Both the position numbers and the translations under genes were made by a program. Below the pieces are notes generated by a model. The model was given only the letters and a program-made list of their open reading frames with translations. It made no database searches and was not told the origin of the DNA. A stretch of 64,000 nucleotides of DNA from Sphingomonas glacialis (lineage in GTDB: Bacteria; Pseudomonadota; Alphaproteobacteria; Sphingomonadales; Sphingomonadaceae). Positions 45,090-52,950 of the stretch are shown piece after piece (position 1 is the stretch's first letter; every line of letters begins with the position of its first letter). Where the stretch lies: NCBI RefSeq assembly GCF_014653575.1, contig NZ_BNAQ01000010.1:1-64000 (forward strand), read 5' to 3'.

Positions 45090-45889
45090 GAGCCACCTCC
45101 ATGCGCTGCGCGCCATTCCTCGCGTCCGAACACGTCCCACCCCGGGGGCGCCTTCACAGCGGAGACGAGATCCGAGGCGGGCGCAGGGGGCGCCTCAGGA
45201 TCGAGCGGCGTCGTCGAGGACGGCACGTCGGCTTGCGCGACGTTGACGATCCAGTCCTCGTCCTCTTCGATTGGCCGCGTCCGGTCGATGACCTGTCCGG
45301 GCCGGGCAAAGGCGACATGCCAGTGATTTGAGTGGCCACGATCGCCGGGCCCCAGCAGCTCGATCAAGCGTATGCCGCTCTGCCCCATGAGGGCGCGGAT
45401 CTGGTCGCGGTTGATCGATTTAACCCCGCCCGCAGGCACGAAATCGACCGCCTGGCCGTATTTGTGCCAGCTATACCGCGCGCCGTAGCTCGCGTTCATC
45501 GGACGGATCGTGTCGGTAATCCGGGCGCCAAAGGCGCGGCGGACAAGTGCCGCCACACTCGATACTGAGGCTGCGCTCGACGGAGGGACAGCGCCCTGCC
45601 CTTCATCGGCGTGAGCAAGCGCGCAAGCGTCAAACACCGATGTGGGCGTCACGCCGTAGGTCGCGAAATCGCGACCGGCGATCTCCAAAGGGCCGGCGTT
45701 AAAGTCGGCACCCAGTGCGATCAGATCACGCACCGTTGCCTCGGCGTCGGCCGCGGTTGCAGGCTGCTGACGCAGCATCGCACCGGTGTGTACGGTGATC
45801 GCATACGCTGTTGGCGGCGGGCTTACAGCGGCTGCAAACCCCGCTGCGCAGAGCTGAATCGCCTTTGCCGTGAGACCTACTGGAAGCAT
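45086..45889 (-). CDS. M15 peptidase fused to a VirB1-like half without catalytic Glu
   Basis: 267 residues. The C-terminal half has the M15/VanY zinc peptidase motif: SWHKYGQAVDF (His142, Asp149) and HSNHWHVAF (His191), a cell-wall peptide cleaving fold. The N-terminal half, AYAITVHTG to VFDACALA (about 29-92), aligns well with VirB1 (44179) from its INVNRG strand to AFEPCTNL, but the stretch with the catalytic Glu is replaced by a signal peptide. It seems to be a fusion of a dead transglycosylase half to a peptidase. First gene of the conjugation operon. Confidence 0.75.
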   Translation of the reverse strand: MLPVGLTAKAIQLCAAGFAAAVSPPPTAYAITVHTGAMLRQQPATAADAEATVRDLIALGADFNAGPLEIAGRDFATYGVTPTSVFDACALAHADEGQGAVPPSSAASVSSVAALVRRAFGARITDTIRPMNASYGARYSWHKYGQAVDFVPAGGVKSINRDQIRALMGQSGIRLIELLGPGDRGHSNHWHVAFARPGQVIDRTRPIEEDEDWIVNVAQADVPSSTTPLDPEAPPAPASDLVSAVKAPPGWDVFGREEWRAAHGGGS

Positions 45890-46024
45890 GACTGCCGTCC
45901 CGTCGCCTGTTCATTAATGTCCTATGATCGATAATGACAAGGCTGGCAACTCCCATTCCGGTCGCTTGGGCATGAATATCAATTGCCTAGGCCTGCTCGC
46001 TCAGGCAGCAGGAGGGACACAAGG

Positions 46025-46771
46025 TTGCCCAACGTGGCAGGGTCGCATAGAAAATGTCCCCTTGAGGGATGGCTACGCGGGGTGACTGCGCACTCTCAGC
46101 ATAAGGCTTCTCGGGCAAAGGCCAAAAGGTTGACAACGACGATCGCTTTCCTCGCCGAAACCCCAGGGTCGGCCTCCGTCAGGGATCAACAAACCTGCCT
46201 CAAGTCTGATGACATCCAGGTATTTGCCGGCCGAAAAACGTTCAGCCAACTCGGCACTATTCTGGCTCGAATGAACATTCGTCTCACCGCCGGAGACCGG
46301 ATCAAGGTGCACGATCTCTCGTGTCTTTCTCTGACAACTCCCATGCTTATCCGTGCGATCGCGAAGTTGCTCAAGACAGGTGTCAGTGTCGAATTGTGCT
46401 CTCCAGCAATGGTCATCGAACCCAACGGCGTCGATCGCTTGCACGTCATGCTTGATGCCTTGGACAACCACTACCGGCACATCCACGGCATCAAAACGCA
46501 CCCGAAAGAAATGGCGCAGGCGGGCCGTAAACGCCTTCTTGATCCGGACATGCTTCCCGAGATCCGTGCGAAACTGAACGAACCGGGCGCAACGACGACG
46601 GGTGTTGCGCTATCGCTTGGCGTCGCCCGATCCACCCTTTTCAACTACCTCGAACGGCACGATCTCGATCGGCGCGTCAACCGGCAGAAAAAGGGCGAAG
46701 GCAGCCGTTCCAAGGACGGCTGCGATGAGGTCGAGGTCGCGTGCACTGACGCTGACAACGCGAGCGTCTAA
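46025..46771 (+). CDS. resolvase-like DNA-binding protein without catalytic residues
   Basis: 248 residues. It aligns along its length with small serine resolvases: GDRIKVHDLSCLSLTTPMLI matches GDxxxVxxLDRLGRxxxxxI, and GATTTGVALSLGVARSTLFN matches the C-terminal resolvase helix-turn-helix. But the YARVS motif is FLAET and LDRLGR is LSCLSL, so the nucleophile Ser and key Arg residues are gone. It should bind DNA but not recombine; a regulator role is inference. I chose TTG 46025, 9 bases after a perfect AGGAGG (46010-46015); the frame opens at TTG 45983. Transcribed away from the conjugation operon. Confidence 0.65.
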   Translation: MPNVAGSHRKCPLEGWLRGVTAHSQHKASRAKAKRLTTTIAFLAETPGSASVRDQQTCLKSDDIQVFAGRKTFSQLGTILARMNIRLTAGDRIKVHDLSCLSLTTPMLIRAIAKLLKTGVSVELCSPAMVIEPNGVDRLHVMLDALDNHYRHIHGIKTHPKEMAQAGRKRLLDPDMLPEIRAKLNEPGATTTGVALSLGVARSTLFNYLERHDLDRRVNRQKKGEGSRSKDGCDEVEVACTDADNASV

Positions 46772-46936
46772 GATCGCCTCGACCTGCTTGGCGGGAAGTG
46801 TGACGCGTTCCGTCAGATCCTGCGCGGATAGCCCCTTTGCTCGAAGCAACGATCGAATTTGGTCCGCAACCCGGGACCGCCATTGCAAGCTATGGACGGG
46901 CGGTTCCGGATGACGGCGTGATGGCAACCTAGTCAT
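46610..46936 (-). CDS. XRE-like HTH regulator
   Basis: 108 residues. The helix-turn-helix part is VADQIRSLLRAKGLSAQDLT…VEAILDARVVSVSARDLDLI. ATG 46936 overlaps the GNAT gene stop (ATGA), so the two are coupled. Its 3' end overlaps the convergent resolvase-like gene by 162 bp. Confidence 0.6.
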   Translation of the reverse strand: MTRLPSRRHPEPPVHSLQWRSRVADQIRSLLRAKGLSAQDLTERVTLPAKQVEAILDARVVSVSARDLDLIAAVLGTAAFALFLPVDAPIEIVPFEVVEKGGSGDAKR

Positions 46937-48135
46937 GCCGCTAGCGAACAACGGACAAGGGACATATCGAGTGGGCCGGGTTCGTCCCAGCTGCCCTCAG
47001 GCCTGATCGCCATCATCGGGTCGATCCCGAACCGGATCTCAAGTGGGTCTGCGGTCAACTCCGCAGAAATCTCGACATATTCAACGTCGGAAAACCAAAA
47101 TGGTGGGCGCTCCGGAATGACATCAAAGCCTAGACGTTGCCAAAATTCCACAAGATCGGCCCGTGAATGTCCGTAAATCCGGCGAAAGCCCTTACGTGCG
47201 CAGTGCGCTAGCGCCGCTTCGACCAACGGACGTGAGAGACGTCGGCTCCTGTATTCGCGGCGAACGGCAAGGCGCTCTAGCTTCGCAAATTCACCAAAAT
47301 AGCGGATGCGAATGCATGCAGCCGGATCGTCTCCTACATAAGCCAAAAGCTGCGTCGCACAAAAGTCGTTTCCGTCAAACTCCTCCTCGTAAGGGCATGC
47401 CTGTTCAGCCTGAAAAGTGGCGGAGCGAACGGAGAAGACCCTCGCCATGTCCTCAATTGAACGGGCGACGCTGACGTGCACATGCGCCCGACGTGCCCGT
47501 TCGATGCTGCGGGCGATGTCGATCGGCACGGCATTGTCCGGGCAAGCCGCGACCAGGTGAGCGGAAGCGCCGGGAAACATCTCCCGGGCCGGACGAAAAC
47601 CGACCGCACGTTGGATGCTCGCCGAAGCATCCGTCGCTCCGTACGAGAATATGGCGCAGCCCTCCGGACACAGCTCACGGAAGAGCCGAGCGATGGGCTC
47701 GAACAGACGGAGAAGCAGCCCTGGCGCTACGATCAGCCAGATAGCGATAGCCGCCGGTTTTTCGCCTGCCGAGCAGATCCAGGCTGGGTCGGGCTTACTG
47801 CCATCATACCGGCCGGTCATCAGCGCCCAAGCTCCGTACGCATTGAGCGGCAGGTAGGCGAAGATGCCCGCGGTCCCGCTTTGCCCGGGCACCGTTACGG
47901 ATCGGACGACATCGGGGTTTTTCTCGAGCATTCGGGCGACATGGATGCGGTCCGCCAAAGGAAGCAGATCGCGCACGTCATCGATAATCTTCATGGTGCC
48001 GCCGGAAGACAGGCGCTGCAGCCGGACTTGCCGAGGGTGATTACGCGCGATGAGCGTATCCATGCGCTTGTTGAAGCAACCATCCCAAAAATAGGTCGGT
48101 TGGGAGCCAAGCGGATTGCCAACTTTTTGAAACAT
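46933..48135 (-). CDS. GNAT acetyltransferase, two-domain
   Basis: 400 residues. The C-terminal GNAT domain has CIRIRYFGEFAKLERLAVRR, EYRSRRLSRPLVEAALAHCA and VEFWQRLGFDVI; the N-terminal half (FAYLPLNAYGAWALMTGRYD, AIFSYGATDASASIQRAVGF) looks like a second, degenerate GNAT fold. The substrate is unknown. ATG 48135 follows GGGAGG by 6 bases. Divergent from a LysR gene. Confidence 0.7.
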   Translation of the reverse strand: MFQKVGNPLGSQPTYFWDGCFNKRMDTLIARNHPRQVRLQRLSSGGTMKIIDDVRDLLPLADRIHVARMLEKNPDVVRSVTVPGQSGTAGIFAYLPLNAYGAWALMTGRYDGSKPDPAWICSAGEKPAAIAIWLIVAPGLLLRLFEPIARLFRELCPEGCAIFSYGATDASASIQRAVGFRPAREMFPGASAHLVAACPDNAVPIDIARSIERARRAHVHVSVARSIEDMARVFSVRSATFQAEQACPYEEEFDGNDFCATQLLAYVGDDPAACIRIRYFGEFAKLERLAVRREYRSRRLSRPLVEAALAHCARKGFRRIYGHSRADLVEFWQRLGFDVIPERPPFWFSDVEYVEISAELTADPLEIRFGIDPMMAIRPEGSWDEPGPLDMSLVRCSLAA

Positions 48136-48186
48136 TTGATACCTCCCGGGGCGGTCGTGCGAACGGCGTCGTAGCGGGAGGTGATA

Positions 48187-49248
48187 TTGCGAAGGCACCC
48201 GGCCGGCAGGCTCACAAAAGTTGAACCTCGTGTTCCAGGGGTGAACACTGACGAACAGGTCGACTTCGCGGATCTGCATTGGGACGACGTAAGGCTGTTC
48301 CGCGCCATTCAGCGCCTGGGCAGCATGCGAAAGGTCGCGTCAGATCATGGGGTTGTGGTCAACACGATCCGTCGGAGAATAGAGCGCGTCGAGACACGGC
48401 TCGGCCTGCATCTCGCACGTCGTAGCGTCAACGGGATCGTGCTAACTGAAGACGGAGAGAAGCTTCTTCGAATTGGCCAGGCGATGAGCGACGCCGCAGA
48501 GTGGGATGCCTCAGAAGGCACCAAAGACGTTCTCGTGAAGCCGGGACAGATCACCATAGCCTGTACGGAAGGTATTGGAACCCTGTGGCTGACGCCGAGG
48601 ATGTCGCGGCTCCAGGCAGCCCTCCCGGACAAGGCCATCGGCTTGGATTTCGATTACAATCTCGGTCGCGACCGAACGCACGAAACTGACATCTGGCTGA
48701 CGTACGAACGGCCAGCGGAGTCCGATCTCATTACCTCGAAATTGGCTACCATTCATTTCGCTGTATATGCGAGCGCGAGCTACATCCAACGCCATGGCGT
48801 CCCATCAACCGTGGACTCGCTCAAAGACCATCGGATCGTTGAGCATGTCGGCCTTGGCGTATGCTCGGAGCAACTCGACTTTCTGATCGGTACGGAACGC
48901 CCTCAAGGCCTCATCGCCATGCGAACCAACTCTTCGCTATCTCAGCTTTGGTCGGTCGCGAAGGGGGTTGGTATCGGTGCCTTGCCTACCTTTGTCAGCG
49001 AAATTACAAATGCTGTGGCTCCAGTCCCTCCAGAACTGAGGATACGACGGGAACTTCGTCTCGTATATCGTTCTAAGGCAAAACCCTCACCAGCTATCCT
49101 AGCAACAGTCCGCTGGCTTCGTGAATGTTTTGATCGAACGGCCCACCCTTGCTTTGCCGATACTTTTATCGAACCAACAAGTTTTATTCGGGATTCCGGT
49201 GACACGAACATCGTCAACCTATTTCCAAATACGTTCGACGAATTGTAG
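48187..49248 (+). CDS. LysR-family transcriptional regulator, 3' end rewritten by IS66
   Basis: 353 residues. N-terminal winged helix (LHWDDVRLFRAIQRLGSMRKVASDHGVVVNTIRRRIERVE, LTEDGEKLL), then a periplasmic-binding-like effector domain. The TAG stop at 49246-49248 is supplied by the left end of IS66 copy 2; removal of the IS restores …FDEFD and a TGA at 51983-51985, so only the last residues differ. TTG 48187 after GGGAGG is my preferred start; GTG 48181 and GTG 48241 are possible. It probably controls the divergent GNAT operon. Confidence 0.75.
   Translation: MRRHPAGRLTKVEPRVPGVNTDEQVDFADLHWDDVRLFRAIQRLGSMRKVASDHGVVVNTIRRRIERVETRLGLHLARRSVNGIVLTEDGEKLLRIGQAMSDAAEWDASEGTKDVLVKPGQITIACTEGIGTLWLTPRMSRLQAALPDKAIGLDFDYNLGRDRTHETDIWLTYERPAESDLITSKLATIHFAVYASASYIQRHGVPSTVDSLKDHRIVEHVGLGVCSEQLDFLIGTERPQGLIAMRTNSSLSQLWSVAKGVGIGALPTFVSEITNAVAPVPPELRIRRELRLVYRSKAKPSPAILATVRWLRECFDRTAHPCFADTFIEPTSFIRDSGDTNIVNLFPNTFDEL
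49237..49244 (+). repeat. 8-bp target duplication, left
   Basis: GACGAATT precedes the left inverted repeat of IS66 copy 2 and is repeated at 51971-51978. Confidence 0.9.
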
Positions 49249-49333
49249 CCATCCGGCGGGGGCCGCCTTGCTGATTGTGAGCTGGAGCTAGAGGACGTCC
49301 TTACAGTCGCACGTAAGGACGTCGGTTTCGATC

Positions 49334-49675
49334 ATGGCGCAGGTAACGATACTGGCGGGACCGGAGCGTCGCCGTCGCTGGAGCGATGAGCAGCGCGAGC
49401 AGATTGTCGCAGAGGCGTTTCAGTCGGGCGCGCGGGTCTGTGACGTGGCGCGGCGCCATGACGTTGCCCGCAGCCTGATCTACGAGTGGCGTCGAGCGAT
49501 GCGGCGCCAGGCGGACCCGGCCTTCGTGCCGGCGGTGCTGGTGGATGAGCGACCCCAACAAGTGTGCGAGCCCGTTGTCGCTGCCGTTTTCGATCTGCCC
49601 GACGGCGGGCGGCTGAAGATCTTTGCTTCAGCGTCACCGGCTCTGGTTGCGGCGGCCTTGAAGGCGATGCGATGA
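49334..49675 (+). CDS. tnpA: IS66 protein TnpA
   Basis: 113 residues with an N-terminal helix-turn-helix (RRRWSDEQREQIVAEAFQSG, VCDVARRHDVARSLIYEWRR). DNA-binding accessory protein. Intact here, cut in copy 1. Confidence 0.9.
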   Translation: MAQVTILAGPERRRRWSDEQREQIVAEAFQSGARVCDVARRHDVARSLIYEWRRAMRRQADPAFVPAVLVDERPQQVCEPVVAAVFDLPDGGRLKIFASASPALVAAALKAMR

Positions 49676-50013
49676 TCCCGTCGGATGCGCGGGTGTGGAT
49701 CGCGATGGGCCACACCGACATGCGCAAGGGGATGCAGGGTCTGGCTCTGCTGGTGCAGCAAGGTCTCGGCCGCGATCCCCATGGCGGCGACCTGTACGTG
49801 TTCCGAGGTCGTGCCGGATCGTTGGTGAAGATCATCTGGCACGACGGGATCGGCGCATCGCTCTACGCCAAGCGGATCGAGCGCGGCCGCTTCATCTGGC
49901 CCTCGGCGAAGGATGGCGTGGTGTCCTTGACGCGCTCGCAGCTGGCCTGCCTGCTCGACGGGATAGACTGGCGTAATCCGCAGTATAGCTGGCGCCCGGC
50001 GAGCGCGGGATAG
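49672..50013 (+). CDS. tnpB: IS66 accessory protein TnpB
   Basis: 113 residues, identical to the copy at 7875; ATG overlaps the tnpA stop (ATGA). Confidence 0.9.
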   Translation: MIPSDARVWIAMGHTDMRKGMQGLALLVQQGLGRDPHGGDLYVFRGRAGSLVKIIWHDGIGASLYAKRIERGRFIWPSAKDGVVSLTRSQLACLLDGIDWRNPQYSWRPASAG

Positions 50014-50026
50014 CGCATTTTGCGGC

Positions 50027-51709
50027 TTGCATGAGGGCGTGGAGGATGATTCACTCTGCGTCATGGAAGCCGTCATTTCGCCTCTTCCGGATGATATCGC
50101 AGCGCTCAAGGCGTTGCTTGCTGCCACGATCCAGCGCGCCGACGAGGCTGAGGCGCGCCTCGCCGACGCCGCGGCGCGCGAGAGCGCGACCCAGGCGATG
50201 ATCGCGCACCTCAAGCTGCAGATCGCCAGGCTCAGGCGTGAACAGTGCGGCGCGAGCGCCGAGCGCAGTCGCCGCCTGCTCGAGCAGATGGAGTTGCAGC
50301 TCGAGGACCTTGAAGCGGACGCCGGCACGGACGACCTCGTCGCCGAAGTCGCCGCCGCCAGGGCGACCGGCGTCGCCTCGTTCGAGCGCAAGCGACCGGC
50401 GCGCCAGCCATTCCCCTCCCATCTGCCGCGCGAGCGCTTGGTCATCGCAGCGCCGTGCGCGTGCCCGGCCTGTGGCGGCACCCGCCTGTCGAAGCTCGGC
50501 GAAGATGTGACCGAGACGCTCGAGGTGATCCCGCGCGCGTGGAAGGTCATTCAGACCGTGCGCGAGAGGGTCGCCTGTCGGGACTGTGAGAAGATCAGCC
50601 AGCCGCCGGCACCGTTCCATGTCGTGCCGTGCGGGTGGGCTGGCCCCAGCTTTCTCGCGATGCTCTTGTTCGAGAAGTATGGGCAGCACCAGCCGCTCAA
50701 CCGCCAGGCCGAACGGTTCGCCCGCGAAGGCGTGCCGCTCAGCGTCTCCACGCTCGCCGATCAGGTCGGCGCCGCCGCGTTGGCACTCACTCCGCTTTAC
50801 AGGCGCATCGAGGCGCATGTCCTCGCCGCCGAGCGGCTGCACGGCGACGACACGACCGTACCGGTCATGGCCAAGGTCAAGACCGATGTCGGTCGATTGT
50901 GGGTGTACGTCCGCGATGATCGGCCGTTCGCCGGTGCCGGTCCGCCCGCGGCACTGTTCCATTACTCACGCGACCGACGCGGCGAACATCCCCAGGCTCA
51001 TCTCGCGACCTGGTCCGGGATCCTGCAAGCCGACGCTTATGGTGGCTATGGTGCGCTGTATCGCGAAGGCCGCTTGCCCGGTCCGGTGCGCGAGGCTGGT
51101 TGCTTCGCGCACGCCCGGCGCAAGTTCTTCGAGCTCGCCGATGTCGCCGGTGCCGCTCGCAAGAAGAGTCGCGGCGAACACGCCGGCATGATCTACCCTA
51201 TTGCGCTGGAGGCGGTGCGACGGCTCGACACCCTGTTCGACATCGAGCGTGAGATCAACGGCAAGCCTCCCGCCGATCGCCTGGCCGCGCGGCAGCAGCT
51301 CAGCGCGCCGGTAATGAACGAGCTCCACGCTTGGCTCACCGCCCAGCACGCGACGTTGTCGCGCAACCACGACCTCGCCAAGGCGATCAACTACATGCTG
51401 CGGCGCTGGGGTGCGTTCACCCGGTTCCTCGATGATGGCCGGGTCTGCCTCTCCAACAACGCCGCCGAGCGTGCGCTTCGCTGTATCCCGCTCGGCCGCA
51501 AGGCGTGGCTGTTCTGCGGTTCCGATCGTGGCGGGCAGCGGGCCGCGATCCTCTACACCCTCATCCAGACCGCGCGGCTCAGCAACGTCGATCCGCAGGC
51601 ATGGCTCGCCGACGTCCTCGCCCGTATCGCCGATCATCCCGCCGCCCGGCTCGACGAACTCCTTCCCTGGAACTGGTCACCCTCGAACCAGGTCGCAAAA
51701 GCCGCCTGA
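50027..51709 (+). CDS. tnpC: IS66 transposase TnpC
   Basis: 560 residues, full length. Coiled-coil N-terminus, zinc-binding CACPACGG, DDE core (LHGDDTTVPV, ADAYGGYGALY, FLDDGRVCLSNNAAERALR) and the C-terminal LLPWNWSPSNQ end. ATG 50063 (MEAVISP) is an alternative start. This copy probably supplies transposase for both elements. Confidence 0.95.
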   Translation: MHEGVEDDSLCVMEAVISPLPDDIAALKALLAATIQRADEAEARLADAAARESATQAMIAHLKLQIARLRREQCGASAERSRRLLEQMELQLEDLEADAGTDDLVAEVAAARATGVASFERKRPARQPFPSHLPRERLVIAAPCACPACGGTRLSKLGEDVTETLEVIPRAWKVIQTVRERVACRDCEKISQPPAPFHVVPCGWAGPSFLAMLLFEKYGQHQPLNRQAERFAREGVPLSVSTLADQVGAAALALTPLYRRIEAHVLAAERLHGDDTTVPVMAKVKTDVGRLWVYVRDDRPFAGAGPPAALFHYSRDRRGEHPQAHLATWSGILQADAYGGYGALYREGRLPGPVREAGCFAHARRKFFELADVAGAARKKSRGEHAGMIYPIALEAVRRLDTLFDIEREINGKPPADRLAARQQLSAPVMNELHAWLTAQHATLSRNHDLAKAINYMLRRWGAFTRFLDDGRVCLSNNAAERALRCIPLGRKAWLFCGSDRGGQRAAILYTLIQTARLSNVDPQAWLADVLARIADHPAARLDELLPWNWSPSNQVAKAA

Positions 51710-51942
51710 TGGCCGCCCCGTCCATGGTGTTCACAGGTCGCTACGCCGCACTGCGACTCTGTGTCGATCTCGATCTCATCGAGGAACTGGCCGAACAAAT
51801 GTCACCCGAGGACGGCTGCTTCAGCATCATCGACAGCCTCGATGAAACAGCCGAGTCCGTCATCGCGTTCACTCCTTGGGGCCTCGATCGCCTCAACGAA
51901 ATGCTCGATGAACGACGCTCGCAGCTTATGCGAGATAGCTGA
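51709..51942 (+). CDS. small fourth ORF of IS66
   Basis: 77 residues, starting at an ATG overlapping the tnpC stop and ending 28 bp before the right end. Protein is similar (about 75%) to that at 9910 in copy 1, so it is conserved as protein. Function unknown. Confidence 0.65.
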   Translation: MAAPSMVFTGRYAALRLCVDLDLIEELAEQMSPEDGCFSIIDSLDETAESVIAFTPWGLDRLNEMLDERRSQLMRDS

Positions 51943-51970
51943 GGCTGCGCGGCCCTCGCCGGATGGATAC

Positions 51971-51978
51971 GACGAATT
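51971..51978 (+). repeat. 8-bp target duplication, right
   Basis: GACGAATT directly after the right inverted repeat; the following CGACTGA carries the original lysR stop at 51983-51985. Confidence 0.9.
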
Positions 51979-52078
51979 CGACTGACGGTCACATGGGGTG
52001 GGCAGACCTACGACGGAGTGGGCGCACAAGCTCCGCACCGCAGGATATGCATGCAGAAAGACACCGCCGGTTAGGGTG

Positions 52079-52369
52079 TCATTCCGCAACATCCGGTATC
52101 GGTCCCATCTGGATGGCGCTTTGTTTGGCGTCTGGGCGCAGCATGTCCCAGATTTCCAAACCGACAGTCTCGGCCAGTTTCACCATCATGTCGATTGTCG
52201 GGTTGGCACGGCCGTTCTCGATGAATGACACATAACCGGGCGCGATGCCGGTCTTTTCGAATAATTGAGCCTGGGTTAGCCCAAGCTCCTTCCGGCGCTT
52301 TCTCAGCCGCGCGCCAAACAGAACCGCAGCAGGCTGTGCAATCTCCTCGAGATGGAGACTTTTGGACAT
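52079..52369 (-). CDS. XRE-family transcriptional regulator
   Basis: 96 residues. A clear HTH_3 domain: FGARLRKRRKELGLTQAQLF, EKTGIAPGYVSFIENGRANP and TIDMMVKLAETVGLEIWDML. Single-domain repressor-like protein at the edge of the replication region; it may control replication genes, or be unrelated. Confidence 0.85.
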   Translation of the reverse strand: MSKSLHLEEIAQPAAVLFGARLRKRRKELGLTQAQLFEKTGIAPGYVSFIENGRANPTIDMMVKLAETVGLEIWDMLRPDAKQSAIQMGPIPDVAE

Positions 52370-52518
52370 TGAACATTTCTCATATCAGGTAGGGCTTGGC
52401 GGAACGCCCGTGTGGTACGCCGTTCCTTACACCGAACCGTCTAAATGCGCATTCGAAATGCGCTTACGGTGCGCCGGCGCTGGCGCCGCGACTCCGGTTT
52501 GGGTCACACGACTTTTGA

Positions 52519-52627
52519 GACGATCTGCCCGAAAGCACGAGTCCATGCGGTAGCGTCCTTCGCAGCACGATAGACGGACTGCTCGAAAGCACGAGGATTT
52601 CCGCGGCGTTCTGCCCGATAGCACGAG
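52519..52627 (+). repeat. three direct iterons, origin of replication
   Basis: Copies at 52519-52541, 52573-52595 and 52605-52627 of a 23-bp unit ending CTGCCCGAAAGCACGAG. The first is exact; the second and third carry several changes near the 5' end and one inside. Spacing is uneven (54 and 32 bp start to start). Further copies lie at 54277-54452. Confidence 0.85.
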
Positions 52628-52794
52628 GATGCGCACGCGCCGGTTCGCTTTCTCACCCGTAACAATCGAATTGCGCAACACTCCTCGATTCGGCCCAACT
52701 GGGTCCGGCGCGATGCGAGTGCCCCGCGTCGCCGGCAGATAACGCACGCCCAGCCGGTGCCATCGAAGTGCCAGGGAGAAGCCGTGCTGACATG

Positions 52795-52821
52795 AAAAAC
52801 CCGGCGCGAGGCCGGGCTTTT
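52795..52821 (+). terminator. rho-independent terminator-like hairpin
   Basis: AAAAACCCGGC, loop GCGAG, GCCGGGCTTTT: a stem of CCCGGC with GCCGGG flanked by A and T runs, so it can work in both directions. It separates the iteron block from repC. Confidence 0.7.
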
Positions 52822-52950
52822 CGGGGTGCTCACTAGGAGCGAGGTGGAAGTCACTTCCTAGCGATTGCCCCCAAATCCACAAGCGAAATGCGCGTTCTGC
52901 GCCACGCAATTGTGTGTCCGCACGGGCTCCAAAGGGGGAGTTACCGAACG

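Larger units (their letters stand above)
49245..51970 (+). mobile_element. IS66-family element, copy 2 (complete)
   Basis: 2726 bp with inverted repeats GTAGCCATCCGGCGGGGGCC (left) and GTATCCATCCGGCGAGGGCC (right, reverse complement) and an 8-bp target duplication GACGAATT, all as expected for IS66. It carries four intact ORFs. It is identical to copy 1 from 49474 to 51404. Confidence 0.95.
52370..52950. other. non-coding origin region upstream of repC
   Basis: 581 bp without a supported gene. It contains three iterons (52519-52627), a terminator-like hairpin (52795-52821) and the ribosome site of repC. Minus-strand open frames across it have no recognised similarity. Confidence 0.6.

Noticed and set aside
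46610..48135. GNAT-XRE pair as a toxin-antitoxin system
   Set aside because: GNAT toxins are about 160-180 residues with an upstream RHH antitoxin; this GNAT is 400 residues and its partner is downstream.
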